A DNA stretch of 64,000 nucleotides from Methyloceanibacter sp. wino2. GTDB taxonomy: Bacteria > Pseudomonadota > Alphaproteobacteria > Rhizobiales > Methyloligellaceae. Position 1 is the first letter of the stretch. Every line of letters starts with the position of its first letter. Shown here one piece after another: positions 40,699 to 52,091 of this stretch. The notes below the pieces were generated by a model. That model was not told the origin of the DNA, did no database searches, and was given only the letters and a program-made list of their open reading frames with translations. The stretch is from the NCBI RefSeq assembly GCF_003071365.1, contig NZ_CP028960.1, forward strand, positions 3,144,501 through 3,208,500. Direction: 5' to 3'. Position numbers and translations under genes: made by a program.

Positions 40699-42015
40699 AT
40701 GAGTATCGCAGAAGAGCTTGGCTCGAACGACGTGGACGAAGCGACCGTCACGCTCCGCGGTGGCGAGCATGTGATGCCGGTCCGCTCCGGCACGATGGGA
40801 CCGGATGTCATCGACATCACGTCGCTCTACGGCCGCACGGGGTGCTTCACCTACGATCCCGGCTTTACCTCCACGGCGAGTTGCGAATCCAAGATCACGT
40901 ATATCGACGGCGACAAGGGCGTCCTGCTGTATCGGGGCTATCCGATCGATCAGCTTGCGGAGAATACGACGTTCCTCGAGACAGCCTATCTGCTGCTCTA
41001 CGGCGAGCTTCCGACCAAGGAACAGTACGACGCGTTCACGGTGCGGATCACGCGCCACACGATGCTGCACGAGCAGATGAACCGCTTCTTCTCCGGCTTC
41101 CGCCGGGATGCGCATCCGATGGCCATCATGGTGGGCATCGTCGGCGCGCTGTCGGCCTTCTATCACGACTCCCTCAACATTCGCGATCCGTGGCAGCGCG
41201 AGATGGCCAGCATCCGCATGATTGCCAAGATGCCGACCATCGCGGCCATGGCCTACAAATATTCCATCGGCCAGCCCTTCATCTATCCCAAGAACGATCT
41301 GGATTATTCGGCCAACTTCATGCGGATGTGCTTCGCGGTGCCATGCGAGGATTATCCGATCGATCCGGTGCTGACCCGGGCCATGCGGCGAATCTTCATT
41401 CTGCATGCCGATCACGAGCAGAACGCTTCCACGTCGACCGTTCGGCTGGCCGGCTCGTCGGGCGCCAATCCGTTTGCGTGCATCTCCGCAGGTATCGCCT
41501 GTTTGTGGGGGCCAGCCCATGGCGGTGCGAACGAAGCAGCGCTCATGATGCTGGAGGAGATCGGGTCCGTCGACCGGATCCCCGAATACGTCAAGCGCGC
41601 GAAGGACAAGGACGACCCGTTCCGCCTGATGGGCTTCGGGCACCGCGTCTACAAGAACTACGATCCGCGCGCCAAGATCATGCAGAAGACCTGCCACGAG
41701 GTTCTGGGCGCCGTGGGGCTGCAGGACGATCCGATCCTCAAGGTCGCCATGGAGCTCGAGAAGATCGCGCTGTCGGACGAGTACTTCATCGAGAAGAAGC
41801 TCTATCCGAATATCGACTTCTATTCGGGCATCACCCTGAAGGCGCTCGGCTTCCCGACGGAGATGTTCACGGTGCTGTTCGCCCTTGCGCGGACGGTGGG
41901 CTGGATCGCGCAGTGGAAGGAAATGGTCGAGGATCCGTCCCAGCGCATCGGCCGTCCCCGCCAGCTCTACACCGGCGCCACGGAGCGTCCCTTCGTTGCC
42001 ATGGGCGATCGTTAG
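40699..42015 (+). CDS. gltA: Citrate synthase (type II)
   Basis: Condenses oxaloacetate and acetyl-CoA at the entry of the TCA cycle. The active-site motif is [14 protein letters not shown] (His, Arg), with another His in [12 protein letters not shown] and the conserved Asp in the C-terminal NIDFYSG. At 438 residues with an N-terminal beta domain ([22 protein letters not shown]) it is the hexameric, NADH-regulated type. ATG has AGGAGG at 7 nt. It converges with lpxI with only 3 bp between; lpxB, found in that spot in relatives, is absent. Confidence 0.97.
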   Translation: MSIAEELGSNDVDEATVTLRGGEHVMPVRSGTMGPDVIDITSLYGRTGCFTYDPGFTSTASCESKITYIDGDKGVLLYRGYPIDQLAENTTFLETAYLLLYGELPTKEQYDAFTVRITRHTMLHEQMNRFFSGFRRDAHPMAIMVGIVGALSAFYHDSLNIRDPWQREMASIRMIAKMPTIAAMAYKYSIGQPFIYPKNDLDYSANFMRMCFAVPCEDYPIDPVLTRAMRRIFILHADHEQNASTSTVRLAGSSGANPFACISAGIACLWGPAHGGANEAALMMLEEIGSVDRIPEYVKRAKDKDDPFRLMGFGHRVYKNYDPRAKIMQKTCHEVLGAVGLQDDPILKVAMELEKIALSDEYFIEKKLYPNIDFYSGITLKALGFPTEMFTVLFALARTVGWIAQWKEMVEDPSQRIGRPRQLYTGATERPFVAMGDR

Positions 42016-42018
42016 GGG

Positions 42019-42921
42019 CTAGGCGTCCGTCTCTTCCTGAGGAGCTCCGTAGATGAAGAGCTTCCGTTCGTTGGCAATCTCGAGCGTACGATTGTAGTCG
42101 GCGATGAGCACGCGCCGTGCCGCGACGGCTACGCCGGAAAGCCCCGCCTCCGCCGCTTTCAGCATGGTCTCCGGGCCGATGGTGGGCATGTCGACGCGTT
42201 CTTCCTGACCCGGTTTCGGCGCCTTCACCAGCACGCCTGGGCCGGTCCCATGGCTGCGGCCGCGCCGTTTGATTTCCGCGCAACGCTCCAACATCGCATC
42301 GGTACCTTCGGCGGCTTCCAAGGCCAGGACGTAGCCACTTGCGATGACGGCCGCCTGGCCGATGTCGAACTGGCCCAGTGCACGGACGACTTTGAAGGCG
42401 AGCGCCATGTCCGCCTTGTCGTCCGCTGAGGGCGAGAGCCGGGTCAGCGTTCCTTCGGGAACCAGAAGCTCGGGCAGGATGTCGCCCGCACCATGCACCC
42501 GATAGCCATTCTGTTCGAAGAAGCGCACGATCCGCGACAGGATACGGTCGTCGCCGCCTTTGCGTAGACTGAGGAGAAACGGCAATGCTTTGACGGCGCC
42601 GAAATCGATCCGAACGTTCTTGATATGCGGGCGGGTTACGCCACCGATGATGACGAGATCCTTGCAGCCGCTCTTCTCCAAGGCGGAGAACACCTTTCCC
42701 ACCTCACCCCATTTGATCCAAGTGTGTGGAAAGCGTTCGATTTCGGCGTCAGCCTCGCCTTGGATCCCGACGATATGGAGCGGTACATTGTCGGCCCTGG
42801 CCGCGTCGGCGATCATCACCGGCAAGGATCCGCGCCCGGCTATGATGCCGAGCGGCCCCGTGACCCTTGTGGTCTTGAGGGCTTCCGACGGCTGACTGTC
42901 AGCGGCTCGGCGATGCGACAT
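42019..42921 (-). CDS. lpxI: UDP-2,3-diacylglucosamine diphosphatase LpxI
   Basis: Hydrolyses UDP-2,3-diacylglucosamine to lipid X in lipid A synthesis, replacing LpxH in alphaproteobacteria. The former DUF1009 signature is clear: LGIIAGRGSLPVMIADAA at the start, GGVTRPHIKN, a mid-protein DDRILSRIVRFFEQNGY, and the C-terminal half KAPKPGQEERVDMPTIGPET with RRVLIADYNRT. Length 300. It overlaps lpxA by 23 bp. Confidence 0.94.
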   Translation of the reverse strand: MSHRRAADSQPSEALKTTRVTGPLGIIAGRGSLPVMIADAARADNVPLHIVGIQGEADAEIERFPHTWIKWGEVGKVFSALEKSGCKDLVIIGGVTRPHIKNVRIDFGAVKALPFLLSLRKGGDDRILSRIVRFFEQNGYRVHGAGDILPELLVPEGTLTRLSPSADDKADMALAFKVVRALGQFDIGQAAVIASGYVLALEAAEGTDAMLERCAEIKRRGRSHGTGPGVLVKAPKPGQEERVDMPTIGPETMLKAAEAGLSGVAVAARRVLIADYNRTLEIANERKLFIYGAPQEETDA

Positions 42922-43705
42922 TGCTGGGAATGCAGAATTGGCGATCCGTATCGCTCTTGATGAAGTCGATGATCTGACGCGCCAGTTCGTTCGTGGAAAA
43001 CATCGCTTCGACGTCTTCGAGCTGCTCTTTCATGGTGCCTTCGCTCGAGAATAGCATGCGATAGGCTTTGCGCACCTCATGGATCTGCTCGCGCGGGAAG
43101 CCGCGCCGCTTGAGGCCGACAATGTTCAGGCCGTTGAGGTTGGCCCGGTTGCCCAGCGCCATGCCATAGGGGATCAAATCCGCGGCCACGCCCGACATGC
43201 CGCCGACGAAGGAATAGGCCCCGATACGGACGAATTGATGCACGGCCGAAAGCCCGCCGATGATTGCACCGTCGCCGACGGAGACATGGCCTCCGAGCGC
43301 GACGTTGTTCACGAGGGTGACATTGTCGCCAATCTGGCAGTCATGCGCCACGTGTGCCGCGATCATCAGGAAGCAGTTCGAGCCGACACGGGTCGCCATA
43401 TGTCCCGTGGAGGTTCCTCTGTGTACGGTCACATGCTCGCGCAGCACGGTGTTCTCGCCGATCGTAACCGTGCTCGGATCGTCCTTGTACTTGATGTCCT
43501 GCGGTTCGAGCCCGACCGAAACGAACGGAAAGATCTTGCACCCAGAACCGATCGTGGTGCGTCCGTCGATTACGACATTGGAGCGAATGACGACGTCGTC
43601 GCCGATCTCGACATTGGGGCCGACCACGCAAAACGGCCCGATCTCGACATTCGACCCAAGCTTCGCACCCGGGTCGACCTGCGCGGTCGCATGAATATTG
43701 GACAT
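42899..43705 (-). CDS. lpxA: UDP-N-acetylglucosamine acyltransferase LpxA
   Basis: First lipid A acyl transfer from acyl-ACP. A left-handed beta helix of hexapeptide repeats (residues 3-190), catalytic histidine in IAAHVAHDCQIGDN, and a helical C-terminus (NIVGLKRRGFPREQIHEVRKAYR). Length 268. Placed between fabZ (7 bp upstream) and lpxI in the conserved bamA-lpxD-fabZ-lpxA run. Confidence 0.96.
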   Translation of the reverse strand: MSNIHATAQVDPGAKLGSNVEIGPFCVVGPNVEIGDDVVIRSNVVIDGRTTIGSGCKIFPFVSVGLEPQDIKYKDDPSTVTIGENTVLREHVTVHRGTSTGHMATRVGSNCFLMIAAHVAHDCQIGDNVTLVNNVALGGHVSVGDGAIIGGLSAVHQFVRIGAYSFVGGMSGVAADLIPYGMALGNRANLNGLNIVGLKRRGFPREQIHEVRKAYRMLFSSEGTMKEQLEDVEAMFSTNELARQIIDFIKSDTDRQFCIPSNVASPSR

Positions 43706-43712
43706 GGAACGT

Positions 43713-44192
43713 TTACTCTGCCTCGATCGTATCGACGATCACTGCACTGACTTCCGCCTCGGCCACCAGGTTGCCGTCGACCAGGGCACGCGCCTTGAAG
43801 CGCCAGACTTTGCCGCGGCTGCGCATCTTCTCCACATGGTAGTGGACGGTGTCCCCGGGGATCACCGGGCGGCGAAAACGCGCCTTGTCGATGGCCATGA
43901 AATACACGAGCGGCGGCTCCTCGAACTCGTCGAGGAATCGCATGCATAGAGCGCCGGCCGTCTGGGCCATGCCTTCGATCAGAAGGACGCCGGGCATGAC
44001 CGGGTTGCCGGGAAAGTGCCCTTGGAAATAGGGCTCGTTCGCCGTCACGTTCTTAATGCCGGTCGCAGAGCGATCCCCATCCATGTCGACAATGCGGTCG
44101 ACAAGCAGGAAGGGGTAGCGATGGGGCAGAAGCTTCATGATATCGGCGGCTTCCACCCGATCAGGCCTCTGAATTTCTCCGCTCTCGTTCAT
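43713..44192 (-). CDS. fabZ: 3-hydroxyacyl-ACP dehydratase FabZ
   Basis: Dehydrates 3-hydroxyacyl-ACP in fatty acid elongation and competes with LpxA for hydroxymyristoyl-ACP. Hot-dog fold with catalytic His in [12 protein letters not shown] and Glu in [13 protein letters not shown]; begins at [15 protein letters not shown] after a short leader. ATG 44192 is preferred because AGGAG lies 9 nt upstream (159 residues); a TTG at 44252 inside lpxD would add 20 residues. Confidence 0.95.
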   Translation of the reverse strand: MNESGEIQRPDRVEAADIMKLLPHRYPFLLVDRIVDMDGDRSATGIKNVTANEPYFQGHFPGNPVMPGVLLIEGMAQTAGALCMRFLDEFEEPPLVYFMAIDKARFRRPVIPGDTVHYHVEKMRSRGKVWRFKARALVDGNLVAEAEVSAVIVDTIEAE

Positions 44193-44220
44193 TCGGACCG
44201 GCTCCTTCGATGCGGGCTGG

Positions 44221-45294
44221 CTACTCGCCGTCCCCGCCTTCTTCTTGGTCAATCTTTACATCCTTACGTTCGGCAAGCTGCCGCAAAAGGGTCAGCTCCC
44301 GGAACCACAGCCGGACAGGTTTGGCCGGTGTGCCGCCCCAGCGTGCTCCGGCCGGGACGTCGCCCCGTACGTTGCTGCTCCCAGCGATTTGCGCTCCAGC
44401 ACCGATCTTTAGGTGGCCAACGACGCCGACCTGCCCGCCCAGAGCCACGAAATCGCCGAGCTCGGAACTGCCCGAAATACCCGTTTGCGACACAATAATG
44501 CAATGCCTGCCGACGATGACGTTGTGCCCGATTTGGACGAGATTATCAATTTTAGTGCCTTCTCCGATAATCGTATCCCGAAGGGCCCCGCGATCGACGG
44601 TCGAATTGGCCCCGATCTCCACATCGTCCTGAATCACGACGCGCCCGATCTGAGGCACCTTCATATGGCCCTCCTGCCCCATCGCAAAGCCGAATCCGTC
44701 CTGGCCGATCGCGACGCTGGAATGGATGACGACGTTGTTTCCGATAAGGGCATGGGTCACGACGGCGTTGGGCCCGATATAGCTGTTCCGGCCGATATGG
44801 ACCCGGTAGCCGATGACGGCGCCGGCGGCAATCGTTGTACCCCGTCCGATATGAGCTTCGGGCCCTATGACGGCGCCGGGCTCGACGATCACGTCGGGCT
44901 CTAGGACCGCGGACGGATGGACGCCGGGGGCCGAATCCCCCTCCCTGGCCGGTCCGGCCGTCTTCGGACGGACCGATTCCGGATAGAACAAGGCGATTGC
45001 TTTGGCGAAGCCGCGATAGGGTTCGCGCATCCTGAGAGCAGCGGTGCCGGAAGGCACTTTGCGGACGAATTTCGGCGCGACGATGCATGCAGACGCCTTC
45101 GTCGTCTCCAGCGCGGGTAGATATTTGGGATTGTCTACGAAGGACAGGTGCCCCTCGCCCGCATCGTCGAGCGGCAGGACGTCGACGATCTCAAGGTCGG
45201 GGTTAGCGTTGGATGCGAGTTCTGCCCCGACAGTCTCAGCAACGAGACCCAAAGTGAACGGACCGGCGCGTTTGAAAAATCCCGGATGTTCCAT
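44221..45294 (-). CDS. lpxD: UDP-3-O-acylglucosamine N-acyltransferase LpxD
   Basis: Third step of lipid A synthesis, adding the second hydroxyacyl chain. N-terminal uridine-binding region (about 1-105), then hexapeptide repeats forming a beta helix (about 115-320) with the catalytic histidine in QIGHNVIVG, and a short C-terminal helix. ATG 45294 has AAGGAG at 6 nt (357 residues). It lies 67 bp downstream of bamA. Confidence 0.96.
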   Translation of the reverse strand: MEHPGFFKRAGPFTLGLVAETVGAELASNANPDLEIVDVLPLDDAGEGHLSFVDNPKYLPALETTKASACIVAPKFVRKVPSGTAALRMREPYRGFAKAIALFYPESVRPKTAGPAREGDSAPGVHPSAVLEPDVIVEPGAVIGPEAHIGRGTTIAAGAVIGYRVHIGRNSYIGPNAVVTHALIGNNVVIHSSVAIGQDGFGFAMGQEGHMKVPQIGRVVIQDDVEIGANSTVDRGALRDTIIGEGTKIDNLVQIGHNVIVGRHCIIVSQTGISGSSELGDFVALGGQVGVVGHLKIGAGAQIAGSSNVRGDVPAGARWGGTPAKPVRLWFRELTLLRQLAERKDVKIDQEEGGDGE

Positions 45295-45361
45295 TGGTTC
45301 TCCTTGCGAGCAGCGCTTAAGCGCTCGCGACAATGGACGCCGCATCAGACAGTGGCAACCT

Positions 45362-47773
45362 TTAGAAAGCGGTAGAGGCGCCGAAGCGGAAGAGCTCGGT
45401 CCTGTCGAAATCGGCCTTCAGCAGGGCCTCGGCAAGATCGGCGCGGAGCGGGCCGAGCGGAGACTGCCAGATGAGGCTGACACCGGTCGAGAGGCGAATG
45501 TCCGCAGTGTCCTCGATGTAGCTGCCTTCGTCGATATCGACCGCCTGGATGGCCGCCTCACCCGGACCCCAGAGAGAGCCCGCGTCGACGAAAACGGCGC
45601 CCTGCATGCCGAGGTTCTCCGGAATAAGCGGCAGCGGGAAGCGCACTTCGGCCGTCGTGGCCCAGAAATATTTGCCGCCCAGCGAGTCCTGGCTGCAGTC
45701 CGGGACGCGCTTTCCAGTTGTCGGGTTGCGACAGGCGTCACGCGGGCCATAACCGGCGCGGTCGAAGCCGCGGATCGTCTCGCCGCCCTTGAAGAACAGG
45801 TCGGTCAGACGCAAATCTTCGCCGCCCCAAGGCTCGATGACACCGCCCTGGACGCGTCCCACGAGCGTGATCTTGTTGGTGATTGGGTAGTAGCCCCGGG
45901 TGTCGAGGATGAAGCGGTTGTACTGCACATCGCCGCCGACGCCCGCGAAGTCCTGGGAGATCGAGGCGAAGATACCGCTGGTCGGCGACTGCGGCAGGTT
46001 CCGGGTGTCGTAGGCCAGCGTATAGCCGAGGCTCGAGACGAGGACGGCGCCTTCGTCAGCAGCCTGCTTGATCGCAAGCGAGGCGTCTCGCGTGGCGTCG
46101 TAGATTTCTTCGCGCTGCAGCCGGTAGCGCAGGCCAAGCTGCGTGTTGTTCGCGACCGGGAAACCGATACGCAAGTTTCCGCCCGTATCGCGCTGCTTGA
46201 ACGAGGCGACGTTGGTCAGGTCGACTTCCTTGTGGAAGAGGTCGAAACCGGCGGCGATGTTGCGGCCGAGGAAGGCCGGCTCGGTGAAGCTGAAGTCCAC
46301 CTGGAAACGCTCAAGGCTGCCCGACAGACCAAGGCGGACATACTGGCCGCGGCCCATCAGGTTTCTCTCGGTGACGCTCACGTCGCCGATGACGCCTTCC
46401 GTCGTGGAGTAACCGACACCGAACGAGAACTCGCCCGTCGGCTGTTCGACGACGACGACATCGATGACGACGCGATCCGGCGCACTGCCAGGTGATGTCT
46501 GAATGTCGACCGTTTTGAAGAAGCCGAGCGAACGCAAGCGCTTGCGGGCGGCCTCGATCAGCAGACGGTTATAGGCGTCGCCTTCCGCCAGACGGAACTG
46601 CCGGCGAATGACCTGATCTTCGGTACGGTAATTGCCGACGATGTTGATCCGTTCGATGTAGACGCGCGGACCTTCGTCGATCACGTAGGTGATGTTGATC
46701 GTCTGTGTGGTCGGATCGCGATCGAAACGGGGCCGGACCTGACCGAACGCGTAGCCTTGTTCGGACACCTTGACGGTCAGGGCTTCGACGGTCTTCTCGA
46801 CCTTTTCGACGTTGTAGCGTTTGCCGGGCTTCGTCAGGAGAGCGCCACTGAGCGCGTTCACATCCAACGACGGCAAGGCGCTCTCGATATCGATATACCC
46901 GAAGTCGTAGCGCGGGCCTTCGTAGATCTCGAACGTGATCACGAAGCCGCCCTCGTTCCGGTTCAGCCAACCGCCGCCCCCCTCACCCGGCAACATATCG
47001 GCGTTCGAGGAGAGGATGCGTACATCCGCATAGCCGTTCTTCAGATAGAACTGGCGCAGCAGTTCGCGGTCCAGAGCGAGCCGATCCGGATCGTAGATGT
47101 TGTCGTTCTTCAGAAAGCTGAGCCAGCTTGTCCGTTTCGTTGAAACCACGAAGCGCAGCTGGGAGGCGCTGAACGCCTCGTTGCCCACGAATTTGATCGC
47201 TTTGACCTTGGTCTTAACGCCCTCACCGATCTGATAGACGACTTCCACGCGGTTGCCGCCGAGCGGAATGACCTGGGCGCTCACTTGCGCGTCGTAATGG
47301 CCCTGGCGGGCAAGCACATCGCGGATCCGCTGCTCGTCGGCCTGAACGCGCGCTTGGGTATAGACGGAGCGCGGCTTCACCTGAACTTCGGAGCTCAGCG
47401 TGTCGCTTTCGACGTCCTTGTTGCCTTCGAACCGGACGCGTGCAACGACGGGATTTTCGACGACGACGACGACGACCGTGGAGTATTGGCGCCGAATGCG
47501 GACGTCCTTGAAAAGGCCGGTCGCGAAAAGGGTCTTCAGGGATTGATTGATCTCGCCGGGGTCGTAGGGGTCGCCGGCGGAAAACGTGAGGTAGGAGCGG
47601 ATCGTTTCGGCTTCGACTCGCTGATTACCTTGGACGACGACGGAGCTGATGGTGGCATTTTGGGCAACGGCAGTGAGATCGCCAAAGCCCGCGCTGATAC
47701 CCAGCGAGAGCGGGACGCTACACAACACCAGGAGGACTGCTGCGAGCCCTCTTTCCAACGTCCACCGCACCAT
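45362..47773 (-). CDS. bamA: Outer membrane protein assembly factor BamA
   Basis: Core of the BAM complex that folds beta barrels into the outer membrane. A signal peptide (residues 1-37, cleavage near AVAQ), five POTRA domains (about 40-430, e.g. ISSVVVQGNQRVEAETI), and a 16-strand barrel with lid motif IRGFDRAGYGPRD (an [VI]RGF motif) and a C-terminal phenylalanine. Length 803. It follows rseP and precedes lpxD, the typical order. A 7-bp stem-loop lies in the 154-bp gap to rseP. Confidence 0.97.
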   Translation of the reverse strand: MVRWTLERGLAAVLLVLCSVPLSLGISAGFGDLTAVAQNATISSVVVQGNQRVEAETIRSYLTFSAGDPYDPGEINQSLKTLFATGLFKDVRIRRQYSTVVVVVVENPVVARVRFEGNKDVESDTLSSEVQVKPRSVYTQARVQADEQRIRDVLARQGHYDAQVSAQVIPLGGNRVEVVYQIGEGVKTKVKAIKFVGNEAFSASQLRFVVSTKRTSWLSFLKNDNIYDPDRLALDRELLRQFYLKNGYADVRILSSNADMLPGEGGGGWLNRNEGGFVITFEIYEGPRYDFGYIDIESALPSLDVNALSGALLTKPGKRYNVEKVEKTVEALTVKVSEQGYAFGQVRPRFDRDPTTQTINITYVIDEGPRVYIERINIVGNYRTEDQVIRRQFRLAEGDAYNRLLIEAARKRLRSLGFFKTVDIQTSPGSAPDRVVIDVVVVEQPTGEFSFGVGYSTTEGVIGDVSVTERNLMGRGQYVRLGLSGSLERFQVDFSFTEPAFLGRNIAAGFDLFHKEVDLTNVASFKQRDTGGNLRIGFPVANNTQLGLRYRLQREEIYDATRDASLAIKQAADEGAVLVSSLGYTLAYDTRNLPQSPTSGIFASISQDFAGVGGDVQYNRFILDTRGYYPITNKITLVGRVQGGVIEPWGGEDLRLTDLFFKGGETIRGFDRAGYGPRDACRNPTTGKRVPDCSQDSLGGKYFWATTAEVRFPLPLIPENLGMQGAVFVDAGSLWGPGEAAIQAVDIDEGSYIEDTADIRLSTGVSLIWQSPLGPLRADLAEALLKADFDRTELFRFGASTAF

Positions 47774-47805
47774 TTCTGGTGTAATCCCCCGTTAACCCAA
47801 ACCCC

Positions 47806-47826
47806 CCATAGGCTATGGGCCTATGG
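47806..47826. repeat. Stem-loop between rseP and bamA
   Basis: CCATAGG (47806-47812), 7-nt loop, CCTATGG (47820-47826): a perfect 7-bp stem without a T run. It lies 33 bp before the bamA start in the rseP-bamA mRNA. It could affect bamA translation or mRNA stability, but nothing more can be said from sequence. Confidence 0.35.
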
Positions 47827-47927
47827 ACCAAGCTGGCCATCTGTTTGTGGCCGATTTTAGATACGTTCTGTCTCTTTTCAGGTGAATTTGAGCGGTTCTT
47901 TTCGTCCCCTGCCCGTCAATCCCACCA

Positions 47928-49070
47928 TCACAGAAACTTCAAATGAATCAGATCGTTCCAGGTCGCAAAGATCATTAGCATGAGGACGAACGCAAGGCCA
48001 ATGCGAAAACCGATTTCCTGTGTGGTTTCGCTTAACGGTTTCCCCCTCACGGCTTCGATTCCGTAAAACAGCAGATGGCCACCATCGAGCATAGGTATTG
48101 GGAAAAGATTGATGAGCCCAATACTGACCGAGATGATGGCAGCGAGGTTGAGGAGCGCAAGAAAGCCGGCGGTCGCAACCTGCCCGGATACTTGAGCAAT
48201 TCTCAGTGGACCGCCGAGTTGATCGGCATCTTCACGGCCCTTAATCACGTCGTAGAGGTACCCGAGGGAGCGGGACACGACAAAGTAGCATTCCTTGACG
48301 CCCATCACGAAGGCCGTGGCGGGATCATGGCGCTTCAGCGTCCAATCATCCGGCGAGGCACTGCGTTGGATCCCCAAGAGCCCGATTTTGAACGTGTTTC
48401 CAAAGCGGTCGGTGATTTCCTTCCGCTCCGGGACTGCCGTCAGGTCCACGGTTCTGCCGTCCCGGTCGACCATGAAATGGAGTTCCCGGTCGGGGCTGGT
48501 GGCGACGATCCGCTGCATATCGGAAAAGTTCGTGATTTTCGTCCCGTCGATGCTCGTGATCAGGTCGCCGGGTTGGAAACCGGCCCGCTCCGCGGCGCTG
48601 TCCGGGTTGATCGCGTCCACTTTCGGGGCGGTGATGCGCTCGCCGAAAATGCTGAAAATGGTCGTGAAAATCAGAATCGCGAAGATGAAGTTCGCGATCG
48701 GGCCCGCGGCGACGATGGCGGCACGCTGACCAAGGGTCTTTCCCTGGAAGGTCTTCTCGCGATCGGCCTCAGGTAGCGACTCGAGGGACTTCTGTCCTGC
48801 GCTCGCGGCATTCTCGTCGTCGATGAATTTGACGTAGCCGCCAAGCGGGATCCAGGCAACGCGCCAGCGGGTGCCGTATTTGTCGTTGAACCCGAAAATC
48901 TCGGGGCCGAAGCCGATGGAAAACGCCTTGATTCCCACGCCGCACCAGCGCGCCACGAGGAAGTGCCCCATCTCGTGGACGAAGACCACGACGGTCAGAA
49001 CGAACAGGAACGGGATGAGATAGCTGAGAAAGTTGCCGCCGAAACCGGCGAGCGAAGTGAATATGTCCAT
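47928..49070 (-). CDS. rseP: RIP metalloprotease RseP
   Basis: Site-2 intramembrane zinc protease that cleaves anti-sigma factors and remnant signal peptides. Zinc motif HEMGH at residues 32-36, the third ligand in PIPMLDGGHLLFY, one PDZ domain (about 130-215, SAAERAGFQPGDLITSIDG) and about four membrane segments. Length 380, with one PDZ, as usual in alphaproteobacteria. It lies 105 bp from dxr. Confidence 0.95.
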   Translation of the reverse strand: MDIFTSLAGFGGNFLSYLIPFLFVLTVVVFVHEMGHFLVARWCGVGIKAFSIGFGPEIFGFNDKYGTRWRVAWIPLGGYVKFIDDENAASAGQKSLESLPEADREKTFQGKTLGQRAAIVAAGPIANFIFAILIFTTIFSIFGERITAPKVDAINPDSAAERAGFQPGDLITSIDGTKITNFSDMQRIVATSPDRELHFMVDRDGRTVDLTAVPERKEITDRFGNTFKIGLLGIQRSASPDDWTLKRHDPATAFVMGVKECYFVVSRSLGYLYDVIKGREDADQLGGPLRIAQVSGQVATAGFLALLNLAAIISVSIGLINLFPIPMLDGGHLLFYGIEAVRGKPLSETTQEIGFRIGLAFVLMLMIFATWNDLIHLKFL

Positions 49071-49174
49071 AAGTCCGGTTACCTAGAGAATTGGGCCCTT
49101 CTTAGTCAGATTGTCGGCGCAGGCCTATTTTGGTACGTCCCGGAATGCCGGTACCGGCCCGGTGCGCTGTGTTT

Positions 49175-50427
49175 TCAGTTCCCCGCGTCTGCCCCCGCCC
49201 AACGGGGCAGCCGATCCCTCGCCCGGCGGCGCGCTTCTTCGTCGATCTCGTAGACATCCTCGGCGGTTTCCGCGGTGAGAGCGATCAGGTCGGCGCAGTC
49301 GACCAGCGTGGTCTCGACCAGTCCGGCGATTCCGAGGAACCCTAGCCGCTTCTCGAGGAACGCCGCAACGGCGACTTCGTTGGCTGCGTTCAGAACGGCG
49401 CCGGCGCCGCCCCCGGTGTCCAGAACCTCCTTGGCCAGGCGCAGGGCCGGGAATCGTTCGGGGTCCGGCGCCTCGAAGGTCAGGGAGCCGAGCATGGCGA
49501 GATCGATGCGCTCATTGGGCACATGCATGCGTTCGGGCCAGGCCAGGCTGTAGGCAATCGGCGTGCGCATATCCGGGCAGCTCAGTTGAGCCAGCACCGC
49601 CCCATCGGTCATTTGCACAAGGCAGTGCACAATGGACTGGGGATGCACCAGCACACACAGCTTCTCCGGCGGCAGCGCGAAAAGATGATGTGCCTCGATG
49701 AGCTCCAGCCCCTTGTTCATGAGGGACGCGGAATCGATCGTGACTTTCGCGCCCATCGACCAGTTCGGATGTTTCAGCGCCTGCTCGGGACCGGCCTCCG
49801 CCATCTGCGCGACGCTCCAGGTCCGGAAGGGACCGCCCGAGGCCGTCAGGCAAACAGATTCGATCTTGTCGGGCTCGGTGCCGGTCATGGCCTGACGGGC
49901 CGCGGAGTGCTCGGAGTCCACGGGCAACAGGGTCGCGCCGTGCCGGGCCACTTCGCGCATGAAGATCTCGCCGCCGGAGACGAGACATTCCTTGTTGGCG
50001 AGCGCGACGGTCGTGCCCTGCTTCACGGCGCGCAAGGTGGGCCTGAGTCCGGCGACGCCGACGATGGCGGCCATGATCCAGTCTGCAGGACGGGACGCCG
50101 CATCGAGCAGCGCCTTCGGTCCCGCCGCCACTTCGATGCCCGTGCCCGCCAGCGCCAGCAGGAGGTCCTTGTAGCTTCCCGCATCCGCTGTCACGGCCAG
50201 CTTCGCGCCATGCTGCACGGCAAGCTCGGCGAGCCGTGCCACGTTCTTGTTGCCGGTCAGCGCGATGACTTCGTAGCCGTCGGGATTGCGCCCGACGAGA
50301 TCGAGCGTGCTTTCGCCGATCGATCCGGTGGCGCCGAGCACGCTGATCCGCTTGGGCTGCTTGGCGCTCGAACGGGGCTCGCTATCGGCGTTTTCTCTTA
50401 CGGGAAACAGGGTACGCGCCTCACCAT
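49175..50427 (-). CDS. dxr: 1-deoxy-D-xylulose 5-phosphate reductoisomerase, start region probably frameshifted
   Basis: First committed step of the MEP isoprenoid pathway, feeding IspDF. NADPH motif LGATGSIGEST, active-site motifs NKECLVSGG, VDSEHSA and ASGGPF, and substrate motif PNWSMGAKVTIDSASLMNKG are all present. The first in-frame start after the upstream stop is GTG 50341, which would cut off the first strand (KRISV). In the 5' sequence, an ATG at 50427 overlapping the cdsA end leads into the dxr frame if one G is added at 50400/50401, giving 417 residues. The coordinates use that ATG; with GTG the CDS is 49175-50341. Confidence 0.88.
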
Positions 50428-51286
50428 ATCAAGAGCCCGGCGGCCGGAAATTCAGGGTTCCGCAGGGCGATCAACGCGGCCACGACCGCCGCCATCAGGA
50501 GGCTGTCGATCCGGTCGAAGAAGCCGCCATGGCCCGGAATAAGCTGGCTCATATCCTTGATGCCCAGGCTCCGTTTCACGGCGCTCTCAAGCAAGTCACC
50601 CATCTGGCAGGCGAAGGCAAGCACTAATGCCACCAGCGCCAGAGCCACCGGCGAGCTGTTGCCGAGATAGTACGCGAAGAGTACGCCAACCAGCATGGGC
50701 GTGGCGGTGCCGATGACGAAGCCGCTCCAGGTTTTCTTCGGTGAGATCGTCGGCGCAAATTTCGGACCGCCGAATGTCCGGCCGCCGACATACGACGCCG
50801 TATCCGTGGTCCAACTAACGACGAGGACGAACAGGATGGCCGTCAGCCCGTGGTTCGGGTCGCTGCGGAGCCAAATAAGGGCGGCGGCGGGCAGCACCAC
50901 ATAGGCCAGGCCGCCCGCGTCGAGTTTCGCTTTCTTCGGCGTCTTCTTTTGGTAGCCGGAAACGAGGAGCGTCACCATGGCGGCGGCAAAGATGATCGCT
51001 GCGTACTCGTACTTATGGACCGCAACAAAAATGACGACGGCGGTTGCGCAAGCGATATGGATGATCGAGGTGGCGTCGCCGCCTGTCGCCCGCGTTGCCG
51101 AGCCCCACTCCCAGGTCAGGACCATGGCCGAGGCGATCACGAGGACGAGGAAGGTCCAGGGGCTGAGAACCAGTGCGCCGAGCGTCAATGCGGCCAGGAA
51201 CACGGCGGAACCGATCCGGCGCCGCAGTTCCGGCAAGGGTTTGCGCTGAGACTGCGAGGAGTTGTCTTCGGAAGGCGACGGAGACG

Positions 51287-51290
<4 letters not shown>
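50421..51290 (-). CDS. cdsA: Phosphatidate cytidylyltransferase CdsA
   Basis: Makes CDP-diacylglycerol from phosphatidate and CTP. A 289-residue protein with about seven membrane segments and the C-terminal CDS signature SAVKRSLGIKD with IPGHGGFFDRIDS. Overlaps uppS by 4 nt. The soluble N-terminal 20 residues are Ser/Gln-rich. Confidence 0.95.
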
Positions 51291-52042
<752 letters not shown>

Positions 52043-52091
52043 TGCGTGCTTCTCCGAAACCGGCCAACCAGCGTCCGCATGCGGGTCCTGG

